Counted from the stretch's first letter, positions 19,114-28,518 are shown. The stretch: 64,000 nt of DNA from Desulfuromonadales bacterium (GCA_030145205.1 JAQYVZ010000014.1:16278-80277); one strand, 5' to 3'. Notes: a model not told the origin generated them from the letters alone. Translations and numbers: made by a program.

Positions 19114-19136
19114 ATAATCTCATCTATTCAGATTAT
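19114..19136. promoter_or_regulatory. Inverted repeat upstream of the -35 box
   Basis: ATAATCT-N9-AGATTAT lies 12 bases upstream of the -35 of the gene at 18546-19019, an activator-like position. The remainder of the AT-rich gap 19020-19326 shows no gene. Confidence 0.35.
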
Positions 19137-19326
19137 AAAATATCGTCTTGCTGAACAATTAATCAATTCAATAAGTTAGCACTTGGCTGTCGCAAGCTTT
19201 TTGCTTTTTTCGGTAGGATTAAAAAGAGGTTTTTCGCTTAATTTTTTCTGAGATAAGAAGGATTAAAGAGGTGCTGATGCGGCTTCTTTGGATTGTGGTG
19301 ATATTTTTTGAGTCAAGTGGTGGAGT

Positions 19327-20040
19327 TTAGGTGGGCAGAAGTCGGCCTAGCAAGGCCGAGACCGCTGTCTCAACGCGGAGGATCCGGCTGCCGAGCTGAA
19401 TTTTGCGAAAGCCGGCAAGAACCAATTGTTCGGTTTCGTAAGGGATGAACCCGCCCTCCGGGCCGATGGCAATCCAGGTCGGTGTTGTGGCGTTTGCCGG
19501 ACAGGGCTCCGTCGCATAGGGGTGGGCCAGCAGACAGTTTGCCTGCGCGGCGAGAGTGGAGAGCTCGTCTTCAACGAAAGGCTTGAAACGTGGCCGTAGC
19601 AGAACCTCGGGCAGGCGGGTGTCGCCCGCTTGTTCGAGACCCAGTTGCAACTGCTCCATGAGCGCCTCAGGCTGGAGCAGGGGACTCTGCCAATAGCTCT
19701 TCTCCACCCGGTAGCTGTTGATCAGGATGATTTGTTTGACGCCCAAGGCGGTGACGGATTGGAGAATCCGGCGCAATGCCTTGGGGCGCGGCAGGGCCAG
19801 CAGCAGCGAAATGTCGACGGGAGGTGGCGGTGCTGTGTCGAACCGAACCTCAAGTTCGACACCGTGGGGTTCCATTCGGACGATGATCGCCTGACCGAGG
19901 TCGCCGCCGAGAAGACCGACCTTCAGGCAGCGGCCCGGCTCTGCAGCGAGTACGGTCTGGATATGCAGGGAACGTCGATCCTGCAGCCAAACCTTGTCGA
20001 CAGCGATGAAATCCTCTTCAGTCAGGAGAATGACATTCAT
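19327..20040 (-). CDS. rsmE: 16S rRNA m3U1498 methyltransferase RsmE
   Basis: 237 residues of the SPOUT-class RsmE family, which methylates N3 of U1498 in 16S rRNA. The trefoil-knot SAM-binding motifs are clear near the C-terminus: IAIGPEGGF and LGSRILRVETA. An N-terminal PUA-like domain (about 1-70) binds RNA. Length is typical. It is followed upstream on the same strand by a protease gene ending 32 bases before its start. Confidence 0.94.
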   Translation of the reverse strand: MNVILLTEEDFIAVDKVWLQDRRSLHIQTVLAAEPGRCLKVGLLGGDLGQAIIVRMEPHGVELEVRFDTAPPPPVDISLLLALPRPKALRRILQSVTALGVKQIILINSYRVEKSYWQSPLLQPEALMEQLQLGLEQAGDTRLPEVLLRPRFKPFVEDELSTLAAQANCLLAHPYATEPCPANATTPTWIAIGPEGGFIPYETEQLVLAGFRKIQLGSRILRVETAVSALLGRLLPT

Positions 20041-20072
20041 GGGAAGCGGCTCTTTTCAGGAGGTTCCGCCGT

Positions 20073-20762
20073 CTATTCGTTTGTCATGCTCCAATAGATG
20101 ACTTCTTTCTCGTAGTCGATCCTGTGAGGATGTTTACGCAAAAAGTCGTTCCCCAACAGGCCGTCGTAAGGGAGATCTGTGCTGACCGGATCCAGTAGGA
20201 CCACTTCCGCAGACTTTTCTCTGAACGGTCCAACTTCAAGATAACGGACCTGGACTTTCTCGGCCGGGATGGTGTAGCCGCCGGCGATTTTGGCCTGTCC
20301 TTTGTCACCTTCTTTGATCGGTAGCTTTTCAACGGATGGACGATGCAGGACGGTCTGGCTGGCACCCGTGTCAAGTAGCAGGATGACATGGGCCACTTTG
20401 TTGCGCACGACCACTTCTGCCGATAGCATCACCCGATTACCGCGGATCATGACGGGGGTCTGGTATTCCCGGCGCTGTTCCTGGAGAGCCGCCTCACGTT
20501 GTGCTCTGCGACGAAGCAGACGCTCGGAACGCTCTTCTGACTGCTGTTCCTGATAAACTTTCAATTCATCGGCAGTCATATTGTCGTTGCGTTCCTTGAT
20601 CGGCTCGGTTTGCTTGCGATGTTTTGCAGGAATTTTGGTCTCGTCGTCAACAAACACCAGCCGGCCATTATCATCAACGTACTTGTAGATCACGGCCAGT
20701 GCCGGTCCGGCCATCAGGACGGAGCAGATCAGCAGGGCAAGCAACAGGCTGAATGGTTTCAT
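20073..20762 (-). CDS. Secreted retropepsin-like aspartyl protease with DUF4124-like N-terminus
   Basis: 229 residues: signal peptide (about 1-23, ending PALA), a DUF4124-like segment (VIYKYVDDNGRLVFVDD), a charged Arg/Glu-rich coiled-coil stretch (about 55-100), then a retropepsin-like fold with the active site LLLDTGASQTVL and the flap/LLG region YDGLLGNDFL. One such domain would need to dimerise for activity. Expected in the periplasm; substrate unknown. The start ATG has GGGAGGACCCGATT. Confidence 0.88.
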   Translation of the reverse strand: MKPFSLLLALLICSVLMAGPALAVIYKYVDDNGRLVFVDDETKIPAKHRKQTEPIKERNDNMTADELKVYQEQQSEERSERLLRRRAQREAALQEQRREYQTPVMIRGNRVMLSAEVVVRNKVAHVILLLDTGASQTVLHRPSVEKLPIKEGDKGQAKIAGGYTIPAEKVQVRYLEVGPFREKSAEVVLLDPVSTDLPYDGLLGNDFLRKHPHRIDYEKEVIYWSMTNE

Positions 20763-20833
20763 AATCGGGTCCTCCCGGTTAAATCAAAAGTTGAAATGTA
20801 TATTATGCGACAATCGTGCCGGGTTCAATCCCG

Positions 20834-20874
20834 AAAAAAAAGCCCGAAAGCAACGGATAAACGCGCTCTCGGGC
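20834..20874 (-). terminator. Intrinsic terminator after lysA-like gene
   Basis: The stem GCCCGAGAGC/GCTTTCGGGC (20842-20851 with 20865-20874, one G-U pair) is followed on the minus strand by eight T residues. Confidence 0.85.
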
Positions 20875-20969
20875 TTTTAAGTGTCCAGATACGGTTGTAC
20901 GCGCCTGTTTTGATGTGACAAAGATTGTCAGGCGCGTTGACCTCGACCGGCAGGCCTGCCAGGTAACGA

Positions 20970-22232
20970 TCAGCGCACTGTCAGGACATCGGCTGTAAAA
21001 TTAAGCGTCGTGAAGTAGTCATCTACCGTTTCAGCGCGACGGATCAACTCAACCGAGCCATCAGTGCGCAGCAGCAGTTCTTGGGGGCGCAGGCGGCCAT
21101 TATACTGAAAACCCATGGCGAGGCCGTGGGCGCCCGTGTCGTGGATGGCGAGCAGATCGCCGGTTTGGATCGGTGGCAGGGGTCGCTGCACGGCAAACTT
21201 GTCGTTGTTCTCGCACAGCGAGCCGGCAATGTCGTAGACTTCGCTGGCCTCATCCTGCTCCTTGCCGATGACATCAATATGGTGATAGGCGTCATACAGG
21301 GCCGGCCGCATCAGCGCGGACATGCAGGCATCAACGCCAATGTATTTGCGATAGATGTTCTTGCTGTTGATGGCACGAGTGATCAGGGCGCCATGGGGGC
21401 CGGTCATCCAGCGCCCGCTCTCGAGGTAAATCTTCGGCGCGCATTGATGCTTCTCAATGTAGGCGTTGCGCAGCGCCGTAATCTCGCTGGCCATGGCCGC
21501 CAGGTTGAGAGGCTGGTCTTCCGGATTGTAGGGGATGCCGAGTCCGCCACCCAGGTTGAGGAATTCGAGGCAGATGCCGAGATTGTCTTTGAGCAGGGCG
21601 GCAAGGTCCAGCAGCATGCGCGCCGTTTCGACAATATAGCTGTAGTCCCGTTCGTTGGATGCAACCATGGTGTGCAGTCCGAAGCGTTTGGCTCCACACT
21701 CCATGGCCATGCGGTAGGCAGACAGCAGCTGGTCGTGGCTGACGCCGTATTTCGCTTCGACCGGGTTGCCGATAATGATGTTACCGGTACGACGCGGCCC
21801 CGGGTTGTATCTGAAGCAGATCAATTCGGGGAATTCAGGGACCTTGCTGATCAGGGAGATGTCATCCAGATTCAAAACACAGCCGCCCTCCGCAGCCGCG
21901 GCCGCGAATTCCTCTGGGCTGGTATTGTTGGAGGTGAACATGATGTCCTCACCACGGCCGCCGACCTGGCGACTCAGGATCAGCTCCGGAATGGAACTGC
22001 AGTCGAAACCGAAGCCCATCTCCTTCATAATCTCGAGGATGCGCGGGTTGGGCAGCGCCTTGACAGCATAGTACTCCCGAAAGCCATCGATGCTGGAAAA
22101 AGCCTGCTTGAGGGTTTTGCCCGTTTCGCGGATGCCCGCCTCATCGTAAATATGAAACGGAGTACCGAAATGTTCGGCAATTTCATTAATATTTGGATAA
22201 AGGCGATCTTTAAACGCTTGAGACATCGGCAT
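20970..22232 (-). CDS. Diaminopimelate decarboxylase family protein (LysA-like)
   Basis: 420 residues of the fold-III PLP decarboxylase family. Visible motifs are YYAVKALPNP (PLP lysine), FDCSSIPEL, NLGGGLGIPY (phosphate-binding glycine loop), ESGRWMTGPHG and GSLCENND (substrate cysteine region). LysA removes CO2 from meso-diaminopimelate to give lysine. The sequence is a divergent member, so a related substrate cannot be excluded. The ATG at 22232 with CAGGAGTAGAAATC is preferred over an ORF start at 22313. It is divergent from the MFS gene. Confidence 0.8.
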   Translation of the reverse strand: MPMSQAFKDRLYPNINEIAEHFGTPFHIYDEAGIRETGKTLKQAFSSIDGFREYYAVKALPNPRILEIMKEMGFGFDCSSIPELILSRQVGGRGEDIMFTSNNTSPEEFAAAAAEGGCVLNLDDISLISKVPEFPELICFRYNPGPRRTGNIIIGNPVEAKYGVSHDQLLSAYRMAMECGAKRFGLHTMVASNERDYSYIVETARMLLDLAALLKDNLGICLEFLNLGGGLGIPYNPEDQPLNLAAMASEITALRNAYIEKHQCAPKIYLESGRWMTGPHGALITRAINSKNIYRKYIGVDACMSALMRPALYDAYHHIDVIGKEQDEASEVYDIAGSLCENNDKFAVQRPLPPIQTGDLLAIHDTGAHGLAMGFQYNGRLRPQELLLRTDGSVELIRRAETVDDYFTTLNFTADVLTVR

Positions 22233-22313
22233 GATTTCTACTCCTGTATTCCCTGCCGCCGTAATATTCCGGTCGGTTAGTTTAGGTGAAGCGCTGTGCA
22301 GATAAAAAGGCAA

Positions 22314-22342
22314 TTTATAAAGGAAATGGCCGGAAAAAACAA
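22314..22342 (-). promoter_or_regulatory. Candidate promoter for lysA-like gene
   Basis: On the minus strand TTGTTT (22337-22342), a 17-base spacer and TATAAA (22314-22319) lie 82 bases upstream of the start. Confidence 0.4.
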
Positions 22343-22465
22343 GCGATTCAGTACGTAAAGAGCCGGTTTCATCTGGTCAAGCGTTCCTGGTTGGGTCATG
22401 ATACCCTCTGTCAATGGCGCACGGTTGACGGCCTTGTGGCAGTGCAGCAGAGGACAGGGGAACAG

Positions 22466-23683
22466 ATGAGGATGAGGACAACGACATTATTGAGGGTGTT
22501 CTGCCCTTTTGCTTTCGGGTATTTCCTCTCCTACCTGTATCGCACGGTGAATGCGGTCATCGCCCCCAACCTGACGCAGGATCTCGGCCTCGACCCGGGA
22601 AGCCTCGGCCTGCTGACCTCAACCTATTTCCTGACTTTTGCCCTGTTTCAGTTGCCTCTGGGGGTCCTACTCGACCGCTTCGGTCCGCGGCGTGTCGAAG
22701 CGGCCCTGCTGGTTGTGGCCGCCGTGGGTGCCCTGGTGTTTGCCCAAGCGGACTCATTGAGTGGACTGCTAGTCGGCCGGGCGCTGATCGGCCTGGGTGT
22801 GTCCGCCTGCCTGATGGCAGCGTTCAAAGCCTTCGTGCTCTGGTTCCCGCCGGAACGTCTGCCGTTGGCCAACGGTGTGCAGATGATTTCGGGAGGCCTC
22901 GGCGCCTTGGCGGCAACCACCCCGGTCGAAGCGGCGCTACGGATTACCGACTGGCGCGGTGTCTTCCTGGCAGTGAGTGCCCTGACCCTGCTGGCGGCCG
23001 TGGTCCTCTACCGGGTTGTTCCCGAAAAACTGGAGCCGGTTGACGGCGAAACCTTGCAGCAGCAAATCTCCGGAGTGGGACAGGTGCTGGCCAGTCCTTT
23101 CTTCTGGCGCATTGCACCTTGGGCCATTATGGCGCAGGCAGCCTATCTGTCGCTGATCGGACTCTGGGCCGGCCCCTGGCTGCGTGACATGGCGGGCCTG
23201 GCACGGATGGAGGTTGCCCGTACCCTGATGCTGGTTGCTATCGCGATGACCTGTGGCTACCTGACCTTCGGTCTCCTGGCCGAACGGCTCAGCCGGCGCG
23301 GCGTGCCGCCCATGCGGGTGGCCGCCTGCGGCATGGGCCTGTTTCTCGTTGTCCAGATTCTGTTGACTCTGCCCTGGCTGGCGGCTGCGGTGCCCCTCTG
23401 GGTCTTGTTCGGTTTCTGCGGGACCGCCTGCATCTTGCCTTACGCGGTCTTGTCCCAAGGGTTCCCGCGACATCTCGCGGGGCGAGTCAATACCGGCTTG
23501 AACGTGTTTGTGTTTGTCGGGGCTTTTGCCGCGCAATGGGTGATTGGGGTGATTATCGGTTTCTGGCCGGAAACGGCGACCGGCGGCTACCATCCGGATG
23601 GCTATCGGGCCGGTTTCGGAATCCTGGTGGTTCTGCAGATTTTGGCGGCGGGCTGGTATCTGTACTCAAAGAAAAAGGGGTGA
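22466..23683 (+). CDS. Major facilitator superfamily transporter
   Basis: 405 residues with about twelve hydrophobic segments and the MFS motif A-like loop LLDRFGPRRVE after TM2, plus GRALIGLGVSACLMAAFKA in TM4. The substrate cannot be read from the sequence; the overall look resembles the nitrate/sugar-phosphate/organic-anion type families. The ATG at 22466 (AGGACAGGGGAACAG upstream) is chosen because the first membrane segment begins immediately after it. The gene is divergent from lysA-like and ends in its own terminator. Confidence 0.88.
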   Translation: MRMRTTTLLRVFCPFAFGYFLSYLYRTVNAVIAPNLTQDLGLDPGSLGLLTSTYFLTFALFQLPLGVLLDRFGPRRVEAALLVVAAVGALVFAQADSLSGLLVGRALIGLGVSACLMAAFKAFVLWFPPERLPLANGVQMISGGLGALAATTPVEAALRITDWRGVFLAVSALTLLAAVVLYRVVPEKLEPVDGETLQQQISGVGQVLASPFFWRIAPWAIMAQAAYLSLIGLWAGPWLRDMAGLARMEVARTLMLVAIAMTCGYLTFGLLAERLSRRGVPPMRVAACGMGLFLVVQILLTLPWLAAAVPLWVLFGFCGTACILPYAVLSQGFPRHLAGRVNTGLNVFVFVGAFAAQWVIGVIIGFWPETATGGYHPDGYRAGFGILVVLQILAAGWYLYSKKKG

Positions 23684-23706
23684 GGACTGAGTAAAGTCAG
23701 GAGCAT

Positions 23707-23733
23707 AAAAAACGATGTCACCGGGTCGTTTTT
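23707..23733 (+). terminator. Terminator after MFS gene
   Basis: The stem AAAAACGA/TCGTTTTT with a ten-base loop ends in a T run and can act in both directions. Confidence 0.65.
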
Positions 23734-23797
23734 GTCGGCGCAATTGTTCTTCCCGTGAGTTTGCCTTTAACCCTAAGCATGTTCCACTCACCTCAAT

Positions 23798-23832
23798 CCT
23801 CTCCTTTAGGCCCTGCGGGTCCGCCAGGGGAG
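23798..23832. repeat. Possible REP-like palindromic element
   Basis: A compact imperfect palindrome built on CCCTGCGG-GT-CCGCCAGGG, flanked by CTCC and GGAG, sits in the gap between convergent genes. Position and structure suggest an extragenic palindrome. Only one copy is seen in this window. Confidence 0.3.
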
Positions 23833-23849
23833 ATGCTGTTTTTATTCGC

Positions 23850-24587
23850 TCAGTTTGTGAGTTTTGCTGCCGCCAGTGCGGCACCGATGATGCCGGCGTC
23901 GTTGCCGAGCAGGGCGGGACGGGTTGTGGTCGCAACTGTCAGGAAGGGCGCCATCTGGTCAAATTCCGCGCTGATGCCGCCGCCGATGATAAACATGTCC
24001 GGCCATATGAGTTCTTCCAGGCGTCGCAGGTAGGCATCGAGGCGGGGAGTCCACTCGGTGAGGCTGAGCTGCTGCCGGGTTTTGGCGGCGGCCGATGCGT
24101 AGGTTTCGGCATCCTGGCCGTTGAGGATTACGTGACCCAGCTCGGTGTTCGGGACCAGCACTCCGTTGCGGAACAGGGCGGTGCCGAGTCCTGTGCCTAC
24201 AGTGACGACAAGGACAGTTCCGGTCTGCAGTTTCCCCTGACCAAAAGCCATTTCAGCAGTGCCGGCCGCGTCGGCGTCATTCAGAACAACGACCGGTCTG
24301 CCGCCCGCTTCACCGAATAACTGGTCGGCACGGACCTGCAACCAGCTCTGGTCGATGTTGGCGGCGGTCTGTACGACGCCGTTCGTTACGGCAGCCGGCA
24401 AGCCGCAGCCGACCGGGCCGAGCCAGTCAAAATGTTGCAGGATGGTGCGGAAAGCACGGGCAACCTCGGCAGGGGTCGCCGGTTGGGGTGTTTCCAGTCG
24501 ATACCGATCACTGGCCAGACTGCCAATGGCAGTGTCAACCAAAGCGGCCTTGATTGCTGAACCGCCGATGTCAATTCCAAGGATCAT
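23850..24587 (-). CDS. ppgK: ROK-family kinase, polyphosphate glucokinase-like
   Basis: 245 residues of the ROK/hexokinase fold. The phosphate-1 motif ILGIDIGGSAIKAALVD starts the protein, NDADAAGTAEMAFG carries the catalytic aspartate, VTVGTGLGTALFRNG is the phosphate-2 loop, and the C-terminus has MFIIGGGISAEFD. The sequence and its length match polyphosphate-dependent glucokinases, which phosphorylate glucose using polyphosphate or ATP. The ATG at 24587 begins right at the conserved strand; the 23-residue extension upstream is not credible. Confidence 0.85.
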   Translation of the reverse strand: MILGIDIGGSAIKAALVDTAIGSLASDRYRLETPQPATPAEVARAFRTILQHFDWLGPVGCGLPAAVTNGVVQTAANIDQSWLQVRADQLFGEAGGRPVVVLNDADAAGTAEMAFGQGKLQTGTVLVVTVGTGLGTALFRNGVLVPNTELGHVILNGQDAETYASAAAKTRQQLSLTEWTPRLDAYLRRLEELIWPDMFIIGGGISAEFDQMAPFLTVATTTRPALLGNDAGIIGAALAAAKLTN

Positions 24588-24666
24588 CTGCCGGGCCTTT
24601 CGGAAAATCGGAGGGCTTGCCTGTTTTGGTCCTGAGCAGGCGTTATGCGTTGCCATTTATCTGTTT

Positions 24667-25440
24667 TTACTTCGCGCCTTTCGCCTCGATCTCCAGCCTG
24701 TGACGGGTAAGCTCATCGTCTGTCATCACCGGAGCTTTCTGTAGGCGCTTGTAGTAGGCGTTCTGTCCGTAAAGAACGGCAACCGGGTTGTGTCCGGTAA
24801 CGCGGTCCTTGACCACCAGCGTTGTGACCGGTGCATCGGAATATTTGCTGAACAGCATGTCGTGGCCGACACAGAGTCCGACAATGACGTTCATGTCCGT
24901 CCCGGTCGCATTGCAGATTTTTGCCTGGGCGATCGGGTTACAGATCGCTTCGAAGTTGCCAGGGCGGATCTTGTCCTGGTCGGCCAGACCCTGTTCTGTT
25001 TTGTCAATACTGCCTGCTTTACAACAAACCGAGAAAGGCTGCAAGCCCTGAGCCCGCAGGATGTCACTCAGCCGTCGGGTTTCATCAAGCAGGCCGATGC
25101 AGGTGGCGATGCCGATTTTTTCATAGCCCATCAGGCGTGCCAGGGCAACCAGATCTTCGACCCGGGTCCAGTGGGCGGCGACAACACCGGCGCCGTCAAC
25201 CTGCTCATAGCAGAGACCTTCCACCTTGGCGGCGACAAACGCCAGGCGGGCGTCGTGGTCGTCGGCCCGGTAGGTTTCAAAGGCGGCCTGGATCGTGTCG
25301 GCGTGGGGTTCGGCAATGCAGTAGCCGGGTTGCGGCGGACGCTCGTCAGGCGCTCCGTAGCAGTTGGTCTTGCCGGTTTTCTGGAGTACGCCGGTGCAGT
25401 CGGCGCAGGAATGTGTCGGGAAGTGGGGGGTGTCGCTCAT
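24667..25440 (-). CDS. DUF1847 cysteine-rich putative metal-binding protein
   Basis: 257 residues with many cysteines: CADC near the N-terminus, TNCYG, PGYC, then GIATCIGLLDETRRL, SVCCKAG, EAICNPIAQAKICN and GLCVGHDMLF. This pattern matches DUF1847, a presumed metal- or Fe-S-binding family found in anaerobes; the biochemical role is unknown. Of the tandem ATGs, the second (25440) lies at the better distance from CGGAGG. It is 79 bases from the glucokinase gene and probably not functionally related. Confidence 0.8.
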   Translation of the reverse strand: MSDTPHFPTHSCADCTGVLQKTGKTNCYGAPDERPPQPGYCIAEPHADTIQAAFETYRADDHDARLAFVAAKVEGLCYEQVDGAGVVAAHWTRVEDLVALARLMGYEKIGIATCIGLLDETRRLSDILRAQGLQPFSVCCKAGSIDKTEQGLADQDKIRPGNFEAICNPIAQAKICNATGTDMNVIVGLCVGHDMLFSKYSDAPVTTLVVKDRVTGHNPVAVLYGQNAYYKRLQKAPVMTDDELTRHRLEIEAKGAK

Positions 25441-25528
25441 CATGTCCTCCGGGCCGCGGTGGGTTCGGCGGTCAGCATACCGGAGGGGACAGGGTCTGTC
25501 CAGAAATCTTGCCCGTCATGGATGGCGT

Positions 25529-26485
25529 TCAGGCGGCCGGGGTCAGCGTAAAATAGAAGGTCGCTCCCTGATCTGGGGCGCTCTCTGCCCAGATCCGCCC
25601 GCCATGCCGCTCCATAATGCGGCGTGTCGTTGACAGGCCGATCCCCGAGCCTGGCAGGGCCGGGTTGTCCGGCAGGCGGGTCAACGTTTCGAGCAGCTGC
25701 TCGGCCTGTTGGTTTTCGAAGCCGATGCCGTTATCCCTGATATAGAAGACGGTCTGGTTGTCCTGCTGTATTTTGCCGACACTGATTTCGCCGTCACGCT
25801 CGGTTGACAGGAATTTGACGGCGTTGCTGAGCAAGTTGCCGAGCGCCATGCGGGCCAGGTTGCGATTGCAGTAAGCCTGCAGATTCTTTTCAATTGTGAT
25901 CTGCGGCTGCCGACCCGTTTTCTGCAGGAGTTCCTCGAGCAGCTCGTCGGCAAGTTCGTCCAGGAAGACATTCTCACGGCTGACGTCGCCCCCCGATGAA
26001 CTGGCCAACAGCAGCATGCACTCGATCTGCGTCTCCATCTTTTCGCTGTACTTGCAGATGGACGACAACAGGAAGCGGCACTGGGGATCCTTGCCAGCCT
26101 GAAAGTGATCTCTGAGCATCTCCATGGAGGTGTAGATGATCGTCAGGGAATTGCGCAGGTCGTGGGACAGGGTGTAGTTGAAAGCTTCCAACTCCTGATT
26201 GGTGAGGAGCAGGTCTTCGTTGCGCTTACGCAACGCCCTTTCTAGCTGGGTACTTTTCCAGAGAAAATGAATCGCCAGAACGGCGATCAGGACAATGAAC
26301 AGGCTGAATAGACCCCGGATTGCCAGCTCGTGTACTGTCGGATTGAAAATTTGCCTGGCAAGACTCTCTTCGTGAAACATCCAGGCATCGAGAGCGCAGT
26401 CGGCTATGTAGGCCAAAGGCAACAGCAGGAGAGCACAGAAAAACAACTGCTTGCTATAATTACGGGTGATTGCAGAATCGGGCAT
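25529..26485 (-). CDS. Membrane sensor histidine kinase
   Basis: 318 residues: two hydrophobic segments (LFFCALLLLPLAYIAD and LAIRGLFSLFIVLIAVLAIHFLW) flank a short extracytoplasmic loop. Then come a coiled coil (about 80-105), an H-box FNYTLSHDLRNSLT, and an ATPase domain with LLSNAVKFL, DNGIGF and GSGIGLSTTRRI. It resembles the phytochrome-type HisKA class with HDLRN. No response regulator is adjacent, so it is an orphan kinase. The ATG at 26485 is preferred over an ORF start at 26551. Confidence 0.88.
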   Translation of the reverse strand: MPDSAITRNYSKQLFFCALLLLPLAYIADCALDAWMFHEESLARQIFNPTVHELAIRGLFSLFIVLIAVLAIHFLWKSTQLERALRKRNEDLLLTNQELEAFNYTLSHDLRNSLTIIYTSMEMLRDHFQAGKDPQCRFLLSSICKYSEKMETQIECMLLLASSSGGDVSRENVFLDELADELLEELLQKTGRQPQITIEKNLQAYCNRNLARMALGNLLSNAVKFLSTERDGEISVGKIQQDNQTVFYIRDNGIGFENQQAEQLLETLTRLPDNPALPGSGIGLSTTRRIMERHGGRIWAESAPDQGATFYFTLTPAA

Positions 26486-26642
26486 CGTGTTTTCACCGGG
26501 TGTAGACGGACTTGCTGCGGCAGATCGCCATGTTTCATGCCGATGGGGCATTCTACACGCTGGACGTGCAAAATAGAAGCCAAATGCAACTGACTGAATA
26601 AAGAGGGGGCGCGGTCAGAATCAGGCGGGGCAGAATGCAGAA

Positions 26643-26837
26643 TCAGGGGCCGAAACGGCGCTCCGGGCCGGCATACTCCGGATCATCGTCGGTCGTGCGA
26701 ATCGGGTCGCGCCCGACCAGAACCCAGCAGCTGTTGCGGCGGAAGCGCTTGACACGCTCGTACCCGAGCAGCAGTTCCAGCCCTTTAGGGGCCACGCGAC
26801 ATATGGTTCCGTCTATCAGTTCAACCTGAATGGTCAT
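26643..26837 (-). CDS. Small conserved-looking hypothetical protein
   Basis: 64 residues, MTIQVELIDGTICRVAPKGLELLLGYERVKRF ..., ending YAGPERRFGP. The N-terminal half reads like a small beta-barrel (V-E-L-I-D-G-T-I-x-x-V), and the C-terminal GPERR tail is a basic motif common in small proteins of this bacterial group. The start has CAGGTGCT upstream. No function is assigned. It lies 157 bases from the upstream end of the kinase gene and appears independent. Confidence 0.6.
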   Translation of the reverse strand: MTIQVELIDGTICRVAPKGLELLLGYERVKRFRRNSCWVLVGRDPIRTTDDDPEYAGPERRFGP

Positions 26838-26955
26838 AGCACCTGTTCCGATATTTGCAGAGGGTGGAATTTTGCTATCCGTTAATAATAGCCAAGATTA
26901 TACACAATTAATCTCAAAAAAATCTCACAAAAAGGTACTTTTTTGCCATTTAAAA

Positions 26956-26984
26956 TAAAAAAACCGACCAAGGCCGGTTTTTTA
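26956..26984 (-). terminator. Intrinsic terminator after hisG
   Basis: AAAAAACCG and CGGTTTTTT arms, with an internal GGCC, lie 20 bases past the hisG stop; T runs on both sides make it bidirectional. Confidence 0.8.
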
Positions 26985-27004
26985 ATCACTCATGTAAGGT
27001 GCTG

Positions 27005-27880
27005 TCAGATGATTTTGTTGAGTGGATACTCGACAATGCCTTCGGCGCCATGCCGGATCAGTTCCGGGATAATGCTGCGCACGGCCTGCTCCGGCAGAAT
27101 CGTCTCAATCGAAACCCAGTCGGAGTTGTAGAGGTGGGCGATAGTGGGGCGGTTCAGGCTCGGCAGCAGACCGCTGATCGCCTCGACTTTGTCACCGGGA
27201 GCATTCATTTTCAGACCGACCATACCTTCGGCGCGCAGGGCGGATTGCAGCAGGGTGTGGATCTGCTCAATCTTGGCTCGTTTCCAGGGATCCTCCCAGG
27301 CGTCCCGGTTGGCAATCAGCACCGGCACGGATTCCATCAGGGTCTGGACTATGCGCAGGTTGTTTGCCTTGATGGTTGAGCCGGTTTCGGTCACTTCGAC
27401 AATGGCGTCACAAAGCCCCTTGAGGATTTTTGCCTCGGTGGCGCCCCAGGAAAATTCAACGTCAACCGGAACGTTCCGCTCGGCGAAAAAACGCTGGGTG
27501 AAGCCGACCAGCTCAGTGGAGATCGTTGCTCCGGACAGGTCTTCCGGTTTCTGCACCGGGGAATCCTGGGCAACTACCAACACCCAGCGGGCTGGTTTAC
27601 GCGAGACTTTTGAATAGACCATCTCCCCGACTTCGACGACGTCGGAGTCATTCTCGCGGACCCAGTCGCGGCCGGCAATGCCGACATCGAGGGCGCCGCG
27701 TTCCAGCACCTTGCTCATCTCCTGGGGCCGTACCAGATTGCAGTTCAGTTCGGCGTCGTCACAGGTTGGAAAGTAGCTGCGCGAACTGGTCTTGATCTTC
27801 CAGCCGGCCTTGGCGAACAGGTCGACGGTGGCATTTTCCAGGCTCCCTTTCGGGATGCCTAATCTCAGTTCTTTGGACAT
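27005..27880 (-). CDS. hisG: ATP phosphoribosyltransferase, long form
   Basis: 291 residues of HisG, the first enzyme of histidine synthesis (ATP + PRPP). The catalytic half shows [21 protein letters not shown] and the PRPP loop region [18 protein letters not shown]. The extra C-terminal domain (about 215-291) is the histidine-sensing ACT-like domain of the long form, so HisZ is not required. The ATG at 27880 has ACGGAGTTTGCA upstream; the in-frame extension to 27931 lacks a site. It follows hisI by 100 bases, and the two likely form a short his operon. Confidence 0.96.
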   Translation of the reverse strand: MSKELRLGIPKGSLENATVDLFAKAGWKIKTSSRSYFPTCDDAELNCNLVRPQEMSKVLERGALDVGIAGRDWVRENDSDVVEVGEMVYSKVSRKPARWVLVVAQDSPVQKPEDLSGATISTELVGFTQRFFAERNVPVDVEFSWGATEAKILKGLCDAIVEVTETGSTIKANNLRIVQTLMESVPVLIANRDAWEDPWKRAKIEQIHTLLQSALRAEGMVGLKMNAPGDKVEAISGLLPSLNRPTIAHLYNSDWVSIETILPEQAVRSIIPELIRHGAEGIVEYPLNKII

Positions 27881-27980
27881 TGCAAACTCCGTTGAGCTGT
27901 AAACTGCAAGCGACAAACTGTCCGTCTCCAAGGGGACGTCATGCAGACCGAGAGCTTATCGTTTACGGCGTAGAGCCGGT

Positions 27981-28358
27981 TTATTTTTTATAGACCTCAT
28001 TCGGATCGAACAGGGGATTGGAGTGCTCCACCCACTGGTCATCTTCCCATTTGACATAGAAGCAGCTGCGGTTGCCTGTATGGCAGGCTGCGGGGCCGTT
28101 CTGTTTGACCTTGATCACCACGGTGTCGGCGTCACAGTCCGTCAGGATTTCGACCACGTCCTGGGTGTTGCCCGATTCTTCGCCCTTCATCCAGTATTTA
28201 TTGCGGGTGCGGCTGTAGAACCAGGTCTTGCCGTCGCGAAGGGTGTTGTTGAGGGTGGTTTCATCCATGAAGGCGACCATCAAGATTTCACCGTTCTCAT
28301 GGTCTTGAATTACGGCCGGAATCAAACCGCCCATTTTTTCGAAATCGATTTTGATCAT
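27981..28358 (-). CDS. hisI: Phosphoribosyl-AMP cyclohydrolase
   Basis: 125 residues of HisI, the third step of histidine synthesis, a metal-dependent hydrolase. Conserved features: [31 protein letters not shown], the metal-ligand DCDADT and the cysteine pair in [11 protein letters not shown]. The phosphoribosyl-ATP pyrophosphatase (HisE) domain is not fused. The ATG at 28358 has a perfect AGGAGG seven bases upstream; the 39-residue extension is spurious. It precedes hisG on the same strand. Confidence 0.96.
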   Translation of the reverse strand: MIKIDFEKMGGLIPAVIQDHENGEILMVAFMDETTLNNTLRDGKTWFYSRTRNKYWMKGEESGNTQDVVEILTDCDADTVVIKVKQNGPAACHTGNRSCFYVKWEDDQWVEHSNPLFDPNEVYKK

Positions 28359-28518
28359 TCTTGAACCTCCTGTGGGGAATGCAGGAGGGCGTTCGCGAGG
28401 GGAAAGTCTGCGGTCAATCAGCGGACACGCTCCTGAAAGAAGCCATTTATTACCTGCTCGACCGGAGAGTGTCAACTGTTAGCTTGAAGCGAGGCAGGAT
28501 TTGTGGGGCAGGGTGGGG

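Noticed and set aside
19276..19329. A 17-codon plus-strand ORF with a GAGG-like site
   Set aside because: Too short, in AT-rich intergenic DNA, with no supporting context.
21081..22280. A 399-codon plus-strand ORF across the lysA-like gene
   Set aside because: Antisense shadow; the minus strand contains the PLP decarboxylase motifs.
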